From the IMG/VR virus record IMGVR_UViG_3300007538_000110, positions 1 to 31,052 of that record: DNA of 31,052 bases; one strand, 5' to 3'. This stretch comes from a virus. Shown here piece by piece: positions 1 to 7,110 of this stretch; the stretch's first letter is position 1; each line of letters opens with the position of its first letter. Below the pieces are notes generated by a model that saw only the letters and a program-made list of their open reading frames with translations, did not search any database and was not told the DNA's origin. Made by a program: the position numbers and the translations under genes.

Positions 1-1
1 A

Positions 2-157
2 TATTTTACGAAGTGGGAAAGAATGCATATTTATTATTTATGGAACGGAAAATTGATAATAAACTTATGGGATAATATTGAAGATGCTAAATCGTGGCTT
101 GTGGAATTTGAAATATGGAAAAACAGAGCTAATAAAGAGGAAATTTTCAACACATAA
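2..157 (+). CDS. C-terminal end of an unidentified gene (cut by the left edge)
   Basis: An open frame enters from the left edge and stops with TAA at 155-157, giving 51 residues rich in Trp, Ile and Lys (for example YYLWNGKLIINLW and SWLVEFEIWKN). An ATG at 23 could be a start, but the frame is open upstream of it, so it may be internal. I do not recognise the family. Its stop is followed 20 nt later by the first attC-like site, so it would be the gene of the leftmost cassette of the array. An opposite-strand reading of the same stretch has no support and was discarded. Confidence 0.4.
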   Translation, partial: YFTKWERMHIYYLWNGKLIINLWDNIEDAKSWLVEFEIWKNRANKEEIFNT

Positions 158-177
158 AATGCCACTCCAACGGTTGC

Positions 178-314
178 TGATAACGGTTCACTGCTATATT
201 TCAGTAGCGGAAAATAAATCCTAGTCATTCGGAAATACCGAATTTCTACAAGTACAAACAAATTATTGAATTAAACCCGATAACCGCTATTGAATATAGC
301 AGTTGTTATAAGTA
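178..314 (+). other. Integron attC-like recombination site A
   Basis: R''-type box TGATAAC (178-184) is followed by a 5-nt spacer and a left arm at 190-210. A right arm at 284-303 is its reverse complement except for one substitution and one extra T in the left arm, like the extrahelical bases of attC sites. One T then precedes the R'-type box GTTATAA (305-311, extended match to 314). The central part contains a small perfect hairpin (ATTCGG 227-232 with CCGAAT 238-243). The overall length of about 137 nt lies within the known attC range. The box sequences fit the classical GTTRRRY/RYYYAAC consensus only loosely, so the call rests on architecture and on the bracketing repeats of the next cassette. 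Confidence 0.5.
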
Positions 315-323
315 GCTTAAATT

Positions 324-611
324 ATGAACGCAACCGAATTTAAAAACAAATTACTACTTCTAAACTTAAACCAAGCGGAGGTGAATAGAGTTAAAAATTT
401 AACCACAAAACAACTGAAATTTAAACTTAGAGTTTATACCGAATTTAAAGAAATAACAGATGAAAATTACAAACAAGTTTGGTTTAAGTTAAACACGCAA
501 TTAGCTAAAGAAGATAAATTTCACAGAATACAAACGCACTCAATGAGAAATTCTAAAGGATTTACAGATTATAGTCATTTGGCTTATAATGGTGTCGCGG
601 AAGACTTCTGA
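324..611 (+). CDS. Hypothetical protein, cassette 1
   Basis: A 95-residue, basic, mostly helical-looking protein with no family I can name. It has no signal peptide or membrane segment. The N-terminal part (FKNKLLLLNLNQAEVNRVKN) reads like a small helical bundle. The gene fills a cassette whose ends are a perfect 10-bp inverted repeat: GTTATAAGTA at 305-314, 10 nt before the ATG, and TACTTATAAC at 617-626, just after the stop. This is the arrangement expected for an integron cassette. No promoter is visible directly upstream. The start ATG follows TTAAATT, the usual A/T-rich start context of this genome. Confidence 0.6.
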   Translation: MNATEFKNKLLLLNLNQAEVNRVKNLTTKQLKFKLRVYTEFKEITDENYKQVWFKLNTQLAKEDKFHRIQTHSMRNSKGFTDYSHLAYNGVAEDF

Positions 612-616
612 TAAGT

Positions 617-759
617 TACTTATAACGTTTTGCGGCTTGCAGAAGTGGCGGATTTAAAGACTGATTATTCAAACACAAACTAAACTTTAATTAAGAAACA
701 ATGCTTACAAGTACAAAATATTACCCGCCATTTTTGCAAACCGCTGTTAACTGCAGTAC
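617..759 (+). other. Integron attC-like recombination site B
   Basis: R''-type box TACTTATAAC (617-626), spacer GTTTT, then a 20-nt left arm at 632-651. The right arm at 725-744 is its reverse complement at 17 of 20 positions, and two of the three differences can still form G-T pairs. One T (745) precedes the R' box GTTAACT (746-752), the same one-T spacing as in site A. The right arm and R' box lie inside the 5' part of the methyltransferase reading frame. Confidence 0.55.
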
Positions 760-1474
760 GGTTTTTCAAGAAGATTGTATGCAAACTATGGCACGTTATT
801 CTGATGGTTATTTTGATTTAGCTGTTTGTGATATTCCTTATGGAATTAATTTAGGAAATATGGCTTTTTTAAAAGAAACCAAAACAACAGTTAAGCAAAA
901 AAACGGAGTACGACTAAACCCAAATAAAAACAAAAAAGTTTATACTTCAAAAGATTGGGATTTAGAAACGCCAAGCCAAGAATATTTTAATGAATTGAAA
1001 CGTATTTCTAAAAATCAAATAATTTTTGGAGTTGAATATGTGAATTGGGAAGGTTTAGGAACTGGCAGAATAAAATGGAATAAAGGAGTAGCCGAAGGAA
1101 TGAGTTTTAAACCTTATGAAATGGCTTACTGCAGTATAATAGATTATGAAATGGAAATTAATCTATTATGGGCTGGAATGCAACAAGCAAAAAGCATTAG
1201 CGAGCCAATGACCTCGCAAGGAAATAAAAAGCTAAATGAAAAGCGAATACATCCTTGCCACAAACCAATAATGTTATATGATATAATTTATCAAACATTT
1301 GGATTTGATGGAATGAAAATAATTGATACTCATTTGGGCGGTGGAAGCAATAGAATTTCTGCTGATAAATTTGGATTTGAATTTGTAGCTTCTGAAATAG
1401 ACAATGAATATTTTGAGAAACAAGAAAAGAGATTTTCTGATTACAAAAAAACGCCATTTTTACCGTTCACGTAG
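701..1474 (+). CDS. DNA methyltransferase, beta-class amino-MTase (N6-adenine or N4-cytosine), cassette 2
   Basis: A 257-residue S-adenosylmethionine-dependent DNA methyltransferase. The catalytic motif IV is DIPY (residues 44-47, preceded by SDGYFDLAVC), a DPPY variant. A motif X-like stretch, RIHPCHKPIMLYD, lies at about 182-194, and the AdoMet-binding motif I, DTHLGGGS, at 209-216 is followed by FVASEID. Catalytic motif before AdoMet motif is beta-class order. Such enzymes in phages usually protect DNA from host restriction; the target sequence cannot be read from the protein. The ATG at 701 lies inside the preceding attC-like site, so about 15 N-terminal residues are encoded by the recombination site and the cassette proper starts near residue 16. 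A later start at ATG 779 (Met27) is possible but would cut into the conserved EDCM...YSDGYFD lead-in. Confidence 0.88.
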   Translation: MLTSTKYYPPFLQTAVNCSTVFQEDCMQTMARYSDGYFDLAVCDIPYGINLGNMAFLKETKTTVKQKNGVRLNPNKNKKVYTSKDWDLETPSQEYFNELKRISKNQIIFGVEYVNWEGLGTGRIKWNKGVAEGMSFKPYEMAYCSIIDYEMEINLLWAGMQQAKSISEPMTSQGNKKLNEKRIHPCHKPIMLYDIIYQTFGFDGMKIIDTHLGGGSNRISADKFGFEFVASEIDNEYFEKQEKRFSDYKKTPFLPFT

Positions 1475-1477
1475 TAT

Positions 1478-1615
1478 TGCAGTTAACGTTCATTATTGTA
1501 CTTGTAGCGAGTAGAAATGAACGTTTTCCTGCCGTCAGGAAAACGATAAAAACAAGAATTACTAATCATTAAATTAAGCCTGATATAGCTATAAGTACAA
1601 TATATTGTTATATTC
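1478..1615 (+). other. Integron attC-like recombination site C
   Basis: R''-type box TGCAGTTAAC (1478-1487) follows the methyltransferase stop. The left arm TATTGTACTTGTAGC (1494-1508) is matched by GCTATAAGTACAATA (1588-1602), complementary at 14 of 15 positions with one G-T. The R' box is GTTATATTC (1607-1615). Between the arms sit a second inverted repeat (AACGTTCATT 1485-1494 with AATGAACGTT 1516-1525) and a perfect 10-bp hairpin with a 4-nt loop (1522-1531 with 1536-1545). The hairpin has no T-run after it on either strand, so it is probably part of the site's variable structure and not a terminator. Confidence 0.5.
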
Positions 1616-1652
1616 TCGGCTTTTTTTCCACTAACAAAATAAATATAAAATT

Positions 1653-1868
1653 ATGACTTATAATAAATATTGTGAAAGATATGATATGTGCAGAGAGGAT
1701 AATCCTTGTATTACACAATGTGATTTATGCTATAAAATGGAATTGACAAATAAATCTACAAAAAATAAAATTGAAATTTTAATAAAGGAAATCGAAAAAA
1801 TAGAAAATATGTACTTAGATAAAAAAGAAGTTTTAATGGAATTAAGAAGAATTCTAAAAAATAAATAA
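1653..1868 (+). CDS. Small cysteine-rich protein, cassette 3
   Basis: A 71-residue protein in two parts. The N-terminal 26 residues carry five cysteines (C7, C13, C19, C23, C26, ending in a CxxC), suggesting a metal-binding knuckle. The rest is a charged helix likely to form a coiled coil (KNKIEILIKEIEKIENMYL). I do not recognise a family. The gene lies in the third cassette, bracketed by GTTATATTC (1607-1615) and GAATATAAC (2018-2026), and is followed one base later by a tiny membrane-protein gene, so the two probably work as a pair. Confidence 0.55.
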   Translation: MTYNKYCERYDMCREDNPCITQCDLCYKMELTNKSTKNKIEILIKEIEKIENMYLDKKEVLMELRRILKNK

Positions 1869-1869
1869 A

Positions 1870-1977
1870 ATGGAATTATTTGAAGGGATTATTGCAATAT
1901 TTGTAATTTATATTATTTATAAAACTGCATCATATTATGACGATAAAAATGAAAGAGAAAGAAAACACGACAAATAG
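1870..1977 (+). CDS. Mini membrane protein, cassette 3
   Basis: A 35-residue reading frame starting one base after the previous stop. It has a short acidic N-terminus, one hydrophobic segment (residues about 6-17, GIIAIFVIYIIY) and a strongly charged tail (DDKNERERKHDK), the layout of a single-span bitopic mini-protein. The tight spacing with the Cys-rich gene and the shared cassette support it being real. Its function is unknown. Confidence 0.4.
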   Translation: MELFEGIIAIFVIYIIYKTASYYDDKNERERKHDK

Positions 1978-2017
1978 ACAGCCAGAGTAGCTTTCGCCAG
2001 AAAGTTGCTCGAAGCTG

Positions 2018-2047
2018 GAATATAACTACTTGCTAACCGCTATAAAA
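2018..2047 (+). other. R''-type box closing cassette 3 (right part of the site missing)
   Basis: GAATATAAC (2018-2026) is the perfect 9-nt reverse complement of the R' box GTTATATTC that opens cassette 3. Unlike the other three sites there is no matching right arm before the next gene, so this looks like the degraded or recombined end of the array. Just upstream, 1981-2017 holds a bulged inverted repeat (CCAG...CTGG, with CTTTC/GAAAG inside). Confidence 0.4.
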
Positions 2048-2071
2048 GTATTACTTTAATCTCGTAACACC

Positions 2072-2254
2072 ATGAAACAGTACACTAAAGTCAAAGTTTT
2101 AAAAATCACTCATACACAACACGACACGTTAAAGAAGATCGATAGTTACGGGGTTAATGTAGCACAGTTTATTAGAGATGCAATAGCTGAGAAGATACAG
2201 CGAGAACATAAGGATCTAATACCGAAGCCGAAAAAAATATATTGTCCTTTTTAA
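2072..2254 (+). CDS. Ribbon-helix-helix (Arc/CopG-like) DNA-binding protein
   Basis: A 60-residue protein with a short basic beta-strand (KVKVLKITHTQ, residues 6-16), a helix (HDTLKKIDSYG), a turn, and a second helix (VAQFIRDAIAEKIQRE), the order of a ribbon-helix-helix domain that binds DNA as a dimer. It sits between the cassette array and the first late promoter (2261-2292), immediately upstream of the terminase genes. It could be a regulator of the phage promoters, but nothing in the sequence shows its target. The A-rich upstream sequence has no Shine-Dalgarno, as elsewhere here. Confidence 0.65.
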   Translation: MKQYTKVKVLKITHTQHDTLKKIDSYGVNVAQFIRDAIAEKIQREHKDLIPKPKKIYCPF

Positions 2255-2260
2255 ATAAGT

Positions 2261-2292
2261 AGTATATTGTATTACTTTTTTTTGTATCTTTG
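2261..2292 (+). promoter_or_regulatory. Phage-family promoter P1 (terminase/head operon)
   Basis: AGTATATTGTATTAC (2261-2275), then 9 nt, then TATCTTTG (2285-2292), the Bacteroidetes -7 type box. The distance from TTG to the -7 box is 15 nt. The ATG of the small terminase gene is at 2298, only 5 nt after the box, so the transcript should start at or next to the ATG (leaderless). Confidence 0.75.
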
Positions 2293-2297
2293 GGGCT

Positions 2298-2678
2298 ATG
2301 GCATACAGCAAAGAGGAAATATTAAAAGAAGCTATATCAGCTATTAAAAGTCACTCACTCTATTTTATAGATGATGTTGTGGCTTTTGTCGCTTGTAGTA
2401 GGTCAACTTTTTATGAGTACTTTCCTGCTGACTCGGATGAATCGGACAACTTAAAAGAATTACTAAATAGAAATAAAGTATCTATGAAAGTAAAACTAAG
2501 AACAAGACTAAGCGAAGGAGACAAAGCAGCGGAGATATTATCATTATACAAGTTGATTGCTACAGATGATGAAAGAAGGGCTTTATCAATGCAGCATGTA
2601 GATCATACAACTAAAGGAGAGAAGATTAACATCATCTCATTAGGATCAGGAACAAAGCCAGATGAAGCTAATAGGTAA
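2298..2678 (+). CDS. Terminase small subunit
   Basis: A 126-residue protein directly before the large terminase and overlapping it by 17 nt. It would recognise the phage DNA and recruit the large subunit for packaging. The N-terminal half (KEEILKEAISAIKSHSLYFIDDVVAFVACSRSTFYEY, about residues 4-41) looks like a helix-turn-helix. The middle is helical and basic, for oligomerisation. The C-terminal part (residues about 103-112, VDHTTKGEKI) is typical of terminase small subunits of this type. It is the first gene after promoter P1 and is predicted to be translated from a leaderless mRNA. The identification rests on position, size and C-terminal pattern. Confidence 0.8.
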   Translation: MAYSKEEILKEAISAIKSHSLYFIDDVVAFVACSRSTFYEYFPADSDESDNLKELLNRNKVSMKVKLRTRLSEGDKAAEILSLYKLIATDDERRALSMQHVDHTTKGEKINIISLGSGTKPDEANR

Positions 2679-3960
2679 ACAAGAAAATGCTGTTTATTAT
2701 CTAAAGGATAACGAAACAAAGGAGTTAATTTATGGAGGAGCAGCAGGTGGCGGTAAATCAGCTTTAGGGGTTCTTTGGCTTATTGAACAATGCCAGACTT
2801 ATGAGGGGTCACGCTGGCTTATGGGTAGGTCTAAATTAAAAGCATTAAAGGAAACAACTTTAAATACGTTCTTTGAACAATCTACAGCCTTAAAAATAAC
2901 AGACCAGTTTACATACAACGGTCAAGCTGGTGTTATTTATTGGAATAATGGAAGTGAAATATTATTGAAGGATTTATACGCATATCCAAGCGATCCAAAC
3001 TTTGATAGTTTAGGGTCATTAGAGATAACAGGGGCGTTTATAGATGAATGTAATCAGATAACGTACAAAGCATGGCAAATTGTTAAATCACGTATTAGAT
3101 ACAAGATAAAGCAGTTTAATATAGAGCCTAAGATGTTAGGAACTTGTAACCCTGCGAAGAATTGGGTTTACGCTCAGTTTTATCTAAAGGATAAAAACAA
3201 GAGTTTAGATAGTGATAAGAAGTTTATACAGGCGTTACCAACTGACAACCCGCATTTACCACAATCTTATTTGGACTCTCTTTTGTCATTAGATGACAAT
3301 AGTAAACAAAGGCTGTATTACGGGAATTGGGAGTATGATAACGACCCCGCAAAGCTAATAGATTACGAAAAGATACAAAATATCTTTACTAACGAATTTA
3401 TCGAAGGCGGTCAAAAGTATATTAGTGCTGATATAGCCCGTTTTGGTAGCGATAAAATGGTTATAATGGTTTGGTCAGGGTTTAGAGTGATTGATATGTT
3501 TACGCTCGGTAAATCGAGTGTTACAGAGACAGCACAAGCGATTAGAGATTTAGCTAATAAACATAGCGTACCATTGTCGAATATTATTGCAGATGAAGAC
3601 GGTGTAGGGGGTGGTGTTGTCGATATACTAAAATGTAAAGGGTTTGTGAATAATTCAAAACCGTTACCAGTAGAAGGTCAAATAGTGCAGTATCAAAACC
3701 TTAAAACACAATGTTATTTTAAGTTAGCCGAAATGATACAAACCGATAGAGTATTTGTTTTATGTAAAGAAAGTACTATTGTCGATGACATTACAAAGGA
3801 ATTAGAGCAGGTTAAAAGAGATAAGATAGATAGTGATGGTAAATTACAATTGCTATCTAAAGAAAAGGTTAAATCATTTATAGGAAGGTCACCCGATTAC
3901 TCAGATGCGTTAATGATGCGTATGTATTTTGAGTTTCAGCAGTCTTTCTTTACATTTTAA
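2662..3960 (+). CDS. Terminase large subunit (packaging ATPase and nuclease)
   Basis: A 432-residue packaging motor protein. The N-terminal ATPase has Walker A GGAAGGGKS (residues 25-33) and Walker B AFIDEC (125-130, with catalytic E129), followed by the coupling motif LGTCNP (159-164). The C-terminal RNase H-like nuclease supplies acidic residues at D257 (SADIARFG), D311/D313 (IIADEDGVGGG) and D415 (PDYSDALMM). The length is normal for the family. It translocates DNA into the prohead through the portal encoded next, and cuts it. Its start overlaps the small-subunit gene, which suggests coupled translation. Confidence 0.96.
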   Translation: MKLIGKQENAVYYLKDNETKELIYGGAAGGGKSALGVLWLIEQCQTYEGSRWLMGRSKLKALKETTLNTFFEQSTALKITDQFTYNGQAGVIYWNNGSEILLKDLYAYPSDPNFDSLGSLEITGAFIDECNQITYKAWQIVKSRIRYKIKQFNIEPKMLGTCNPAKNWVYAQFYLKDKNKSLDSDKKFIQALPTDNPHLPQSYLDSLLSLDDNSKQRLYYGNWEYDNDPAKLIDYEKIQNIFTNEFIEGGQKYISADIARFGSDKMVIMVWSGFRVIDMFTLGKSSVTETAQAIRDLANKHSVPLSNIIADEDGVGGGVVDILKCKGFVNNSKPLPVEGQIVQYQNLKTQCYFKLAEMIQTDRVFVLCKESTIVDDITKELEQVKRDKIDSDGKLQLLSKEKVKSFIGRSPDYSDALMMRMYFEFQQSFFTF

Positions 3961-3977
3961 TATAAACAAACAGTTAA

Positions 3978-5363
3978 ATGGCAAACATTTTTACAAACTT
4001 CTTTTCTGGTGCAAAGGATAAATTAGCAGGGAAGAACGATTTTAATAAGGCATTTTTACAGTTTTTAGGTGGTGGCTATACGTCTTACGATAGCGACATG
4101 AAGACCTACATAGATAAAGGATACAATATAAATCCTGATGTGTACGCTTGTATCTCTCAAATGTCAGTTAAAACAGCTAGTGTACCATATTCTGTTAAAC
4201 GTATTAAAGACAAGAAGTCTCATATAAAGCGTATGCAGCTCAATACAGCCACGAAAGGTAATGCGAGTATCATACAGCAGATTAAAACATTATCGTTGTC
4301 TAATAAGGCTTATGAGTCAGACGATTTAGCCTTTCCAATGGATGAGCCAAACAGTACGCAAACTTGGGTAGAGATTATATCACTTTATAAAACATACATA
4401 AGACTAACTGGAAACTGTTATTTTTATATGTTATCTCCAAAGGATGGAATTAATAGCGGTACACCCGTACAAGTTTACGTTTTACCAGCTCACTTAATGC
4501 AGATAGTAGTTAAGCCAAATGCAGATATGCTAACGGTTGAAAGCCCTATAGATCATTATATGTTAATCGAGGGAAACCAATTTATTAAGTTTGATGCAGA
4601 AGACGTTATACACGTAAAACTATCAAACCCAAACTTTGACTTTCAAGGCTCACACTTATACGGTCAATCACCATTAAGAGCTGCTTTAAGAAACTTAAAC
4701 AGTCAAAACTCAGCTTTAGAACTAAACGTAAAAACACTTCAAAACGGGGGTGCATTTGGATTTATTCACGGTAAAGGAACGGCATTAACGCCAGACCAAG
4801 CGCAAAGCATAAAAGAACGTTTAGTTGAAATGGATAACAGTCCTGAGAAACTAAGTAGAATAGCGGGGGCAAGTGGGGAATTAGCTTTTACACGTATATC
4901 GCTAACTACAGACGAATTAAAACCGTTTGACTTCTTAAAGTACGATCAAAAAGCAATATGTAATGTATTGGGATGGTCTGACAGATTGCTAAACAATAGC
5001 GAAGGAACAGGACTATCTACGGTCGATTTAAACGACATACGTAAGGGCGTTGTAACTGATAATATACTGCCTGATTTGGTGTTGTTACAAGATGCATTTA
5101 ACAAAGAGTTTTTACCAAGATTTAAAGGTTACGAAAACACTTTTATCGAGTGGGATATTACGGAATTGCCAGAAATGCAGGCAGATATGAAGATGATGGT
5201 GGAACAATTGGAGAAAGCGAGAGTAACGCCAAATGAAGTAAGAACTGCATTAAAGTATGAGACTTTAGACGACGATGGTATGGACGTTGTTTGGATGCCT
5301 ACGAACTTGCAACGAATTGACGATGTTAGTGCGGTAATGTTTGATACAGTAAATAAGCAATAG
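3978..5363 (+). CDS. Portal protein (HK97-type)
   Basis: A 461-residue protein following the terminase by 17 nt. It forms the dodecameric ring at one vertex of the head through which DNA passes. Family-typical features include the N-terminal region with VYACISQMSVKTASVPYSV (about residues 55-73), the LTGNCYFYML strand, HVKLSNPNFDF (~206-216), GQSPLRAALRNLN (~224-236), and the C-terminal LGWSDRLLNN motif (~331-340). Length and gene order (terL-portal-head protein-protease-capsid) fit the HK97 plan. Confidence 0.92.
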   Translation: MANIFTNFFSGAKDKLAGKNDFNKAFLQFLGGGYTSYDSDMKTYIDKGYNINPDVYACISQMSVKTASVPYSVKRIKDKKSHIKRMQLNTATKGNASIIQQIKTLSLSNKAYESDDLAFPMDEPNSTQTWVEIISLYKTYIRLTGNCYFYMLSPKDGINSGTPVQVYVLPAHLMQIVVKPNADMLTVESPIDHYMLIEGNQFIKFDAEDVIHVKLSNPNFDFQGSHLYGQSPLRAALRNLNSQNSALELNVKTLQNGGAFGFIHGKGTALTPDQAQSIKERLVEMDNSPEKLSRIAGASGELAFTRISLTTDELKPFDFLKYDQKAICNVLGWSDRLLNNSEGTGLSTVDLNDIRKGVVTDNILPDLVLLQDAFNKEFLPRFKGYENTFIEWDITELPEMQADMKMMVEQLEKARVTPNEVRTALKYETLDDDGMDVVWMPTNLQRIDDVSAVMFDTVNKQ

Positions 5364-5364
5364 T

Positions 5365-5508
5365 ATGAAAAAAATAAATATGCTACTTAAAAATATCAAG
5401 TATTTAATGAATAATGATATTAGTAAAAATAACGCAGTATTTACTATATCTAGTAAAGATCTAGGTGAAATTTATACAAAATCAAGACGCTTTGATGAAC
5501 TGGGATAA
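5365..5508 (+). CDS. Small hypothetical protein between portal and minor head genes
   Basis: A 47-residue frame starting 2 nt after the portal stop and overlapping the start of the next gene. It reads as a short basic N-terminus (KKINMLLKNIKYLMNN) followed by NAVFTISSKDLGEIYTKSRR. The immediate spacing after the portal stop and the lack of another gene in 5364-5464 support it. I know no function. It may help couple translation to the head protein gene that follows. Confidence 0.45.
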   Translation: MKKINMLLKNIKYLMNNDISKNNAVFTISSKDLGEIYTKSRRFDELG

Positions 5509-6253
5509 ACAACAACGAATCTACGAGCGTAAAGCCTATAGGATAATTCAGTCTCACTTAAAAAAGATATTGAACGACTTACCTATTAACAACGTCTCAG
5601 AGACTACGCTTGAATACTTGCTTAACGGTAATATTACAGACGAAAAAGTAAAAGCGATGTTGTTAGAAGTCTATAAAACTATCGGTTTAGATTACGGTAA
5701 TAAAGTCAATTTGACTTTTGAAAGAGTCAAAAAAGATAATATTTTATTTAATGATGGGTTATTAAAAGAAATTTTACTATTTTTGAATAACAAAGGCGGT
5801 GTAAGAATTACATCGATAAGATCGACTTTAATTGACTCTTTAATGCAAGAAGTTCAAGCCGAATTGGCTCGACAAGGTTCATTGATAAGCATAAGGGATG
5901 TTATTTACAACATAGTACGTAAATCGCAATCCTTTTACAAGTGGCAAGCCCTAAGAATCGCACGAACGGAAACCACTTTCGCAAGTAATTTCGCAGCGGT
6001 TAAGGCTTCTGACAATGCAGGGTTTGAAATGGTTAAAACTTGGATAGCTGTAAATGATGATAGAACACGTTTGGACCATGTAATAGAGAATATGCAAACG
6101 GTAGACTCAGATAAACCATTTGTAATGGCAGACGGTACTGAAATGATGTACGCAGGAGATCCAGATGCACCAGCAAGACAAGTTATCAATTGCAGATGTA
6201 CGATAGGATTTGAAGCTAAAAGAGATAGCGAAGGAATGTTAATACTAAAATAA
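5495..6253 (+). CDS. Minor head / head morphogenesis protein (Mu gpF, SPP1 gp7 family)
   Basis: A 252-residue protein from ATG 5495; the same frame is open from a GTG at 5465 (262 residues). ATG is preferred because other starts in the window are almost all ATG. The C-terminal MuF domain is clear: IARTETTFASNFAA, then KTWIAVNDDRTRLDHVIENM, then YAGDPDAPARQVINCRC at the end. Proteins of this family bind the portal and are packaged into the head, where they assist DNA exit or head assembly. The position between portal and protease is the usual one. Confidence 0.85.
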   Translation: MNWDKQQRIYERKAYRIIQSHLKKILNDLPINNVSETTLEYLLNGNITDEKVKAMLLEVYKTIGLDYGNKVNLTFERVKKDNILFNDGLLKEILLFLNNKGGVRITSIRSTLIDSLMQEVQAELARQGSLISIRDVIYNIVRKSQSFYKWQALRIARTETTFASNFAAVKASDNAGFEMVKTWIAVNDDRTRLDHVIENMQTVDSDKPFVMADGTEMMYAGDPDAPARQVINCRCTIGFEAKRDSEGMLILK

Positions 6254-6258
6254 AAGAT

Positions 6259-7083
6259 ATGGATTTTAAGCAGTTGAGTTACGATTTAAAGGAGTTAGAC
6301 GACACTAAGGGTGTTGTTGTAGCTTATGCAAATGCGTACGATTTTAAAGACAGTGATGGCGATATTTCGGCTAAAGGGTCATTTGATAAAACAGTAAATG
6401 AGAACTTTAAACGTATTAGAGTATTGAAAGACCACAACCCAACTATGATGGTAGGCGTTCCTTTAGTTATTAATCCTAAAGACGATTACGGGCTTCTTAC
6501 AACTACTCAATTCAACATGAATAAGCCATTAGGCAAGGATATGTTTACCGATGTGAAATTAATGCATGATAACGGTTTAAATGCTGAGTTAAGTATCGGT
6601 TACCAAGTCATTCAAAGAGACGTAAAGAATAAAAGTATAATTAATGAGTATAAGTTAATGGAATATTCTTTTTTATCTAGTTGGGGAGCGAATGAATTAA
6701 GCACAGTACAAGGCATTAAAGGAATAAAAAGTACATACGGAATATTAGAATTAATTGAGAAGTCATACAATTTAGATTACTCAGACGAAAGATTGAGAGG
6801 TATTGAAACATTATTAAAAATGGCATCGATGGAAATGGATGGAGAAGATAACGACTCTAAATTTATTAACATGATGATACCGCACCATGAGGCAGCAATT
6901 AAAATGGCTAAAAAATATGAAAGTTTACTAAAGAATAACACATTAGTAAAAATGTCTAAAGATATTATAACATCTCAGTCGAAAGAGATTGAAATAATGA
7001 AAGCACTCAATAAAAAGTCGTTAGGAACTAACACTTTGGATGAGCCGCTTATATTTGATTTATTGAAGGGATTTAAAATTTAA
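6259..7083 (+). CDS. HK97-type prohead protease with C-terminal DUF305-like domain
   Basis: A 274-residue protein. Residues 1-165 form the S78-type prohead protease: VVAYANAYDFKDSDGD, the likely catalytic His58 in LKDHNP and Ser112 in LSIGY, then EYSFLS. It would cleave the capsid scaffold domain during head maturation. Residues about 198-250 do not belong to the protease. FINMMIPHHEAAIKMAKKY (202-220) followed by DIITSQSKEIEIMKAL (235-250) has the layout of DUF305, a four-helix domain with an HH motif and Met residues. A 30-residue linker separates the two, and a short tail (DEPLIFDLLKGFKI) follows. The domain could act in assembly or bind metal. The protease call is firm; the DUF305 call is by motif only. 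Confidence 0.88.
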   Translation: MDFKQLSYDLKELDDTKGVVVAYANAYDFKDSDGDISAKGSFDKTVNENFKRIRVLKDHNPTMMVGVPLVINPKDDYGLLTTTQFNMNKPLGKDMFTDVKLMHDNGLNAELSIGYQVIQRDVKNKSIINEYKLMEYSFLSSWGANELSTVQGIKGIKSTYGILELIEKSYNLDYSDERLRGIETLLKMASMEMDGEDNDSKFINMMIPHHEAAIKMAKKYESLLKNNTLVKMSKDIITSQSKEIEIMKALNKKSLGTNTLDEPLIFDLLKGFKI

Positions 7084-7110
7084 TTACAAACAACAACACA
7101 ACAACACACA

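Noticed and set aside
34-261. Minus-strand frame of 75 codons at the left edge
   Set aside because: It overlaps the plus-strand frame and attC-like site A, has no recognisable protein pattern, and no other gene is on the minus strand.
1522-1545. Perfect 10-bp hairpin as a terminator of the methyltransferase gene
   Set aside because: No T-run follows on either strand; it sits inside attC-like site C and is better explained as part of that structure.
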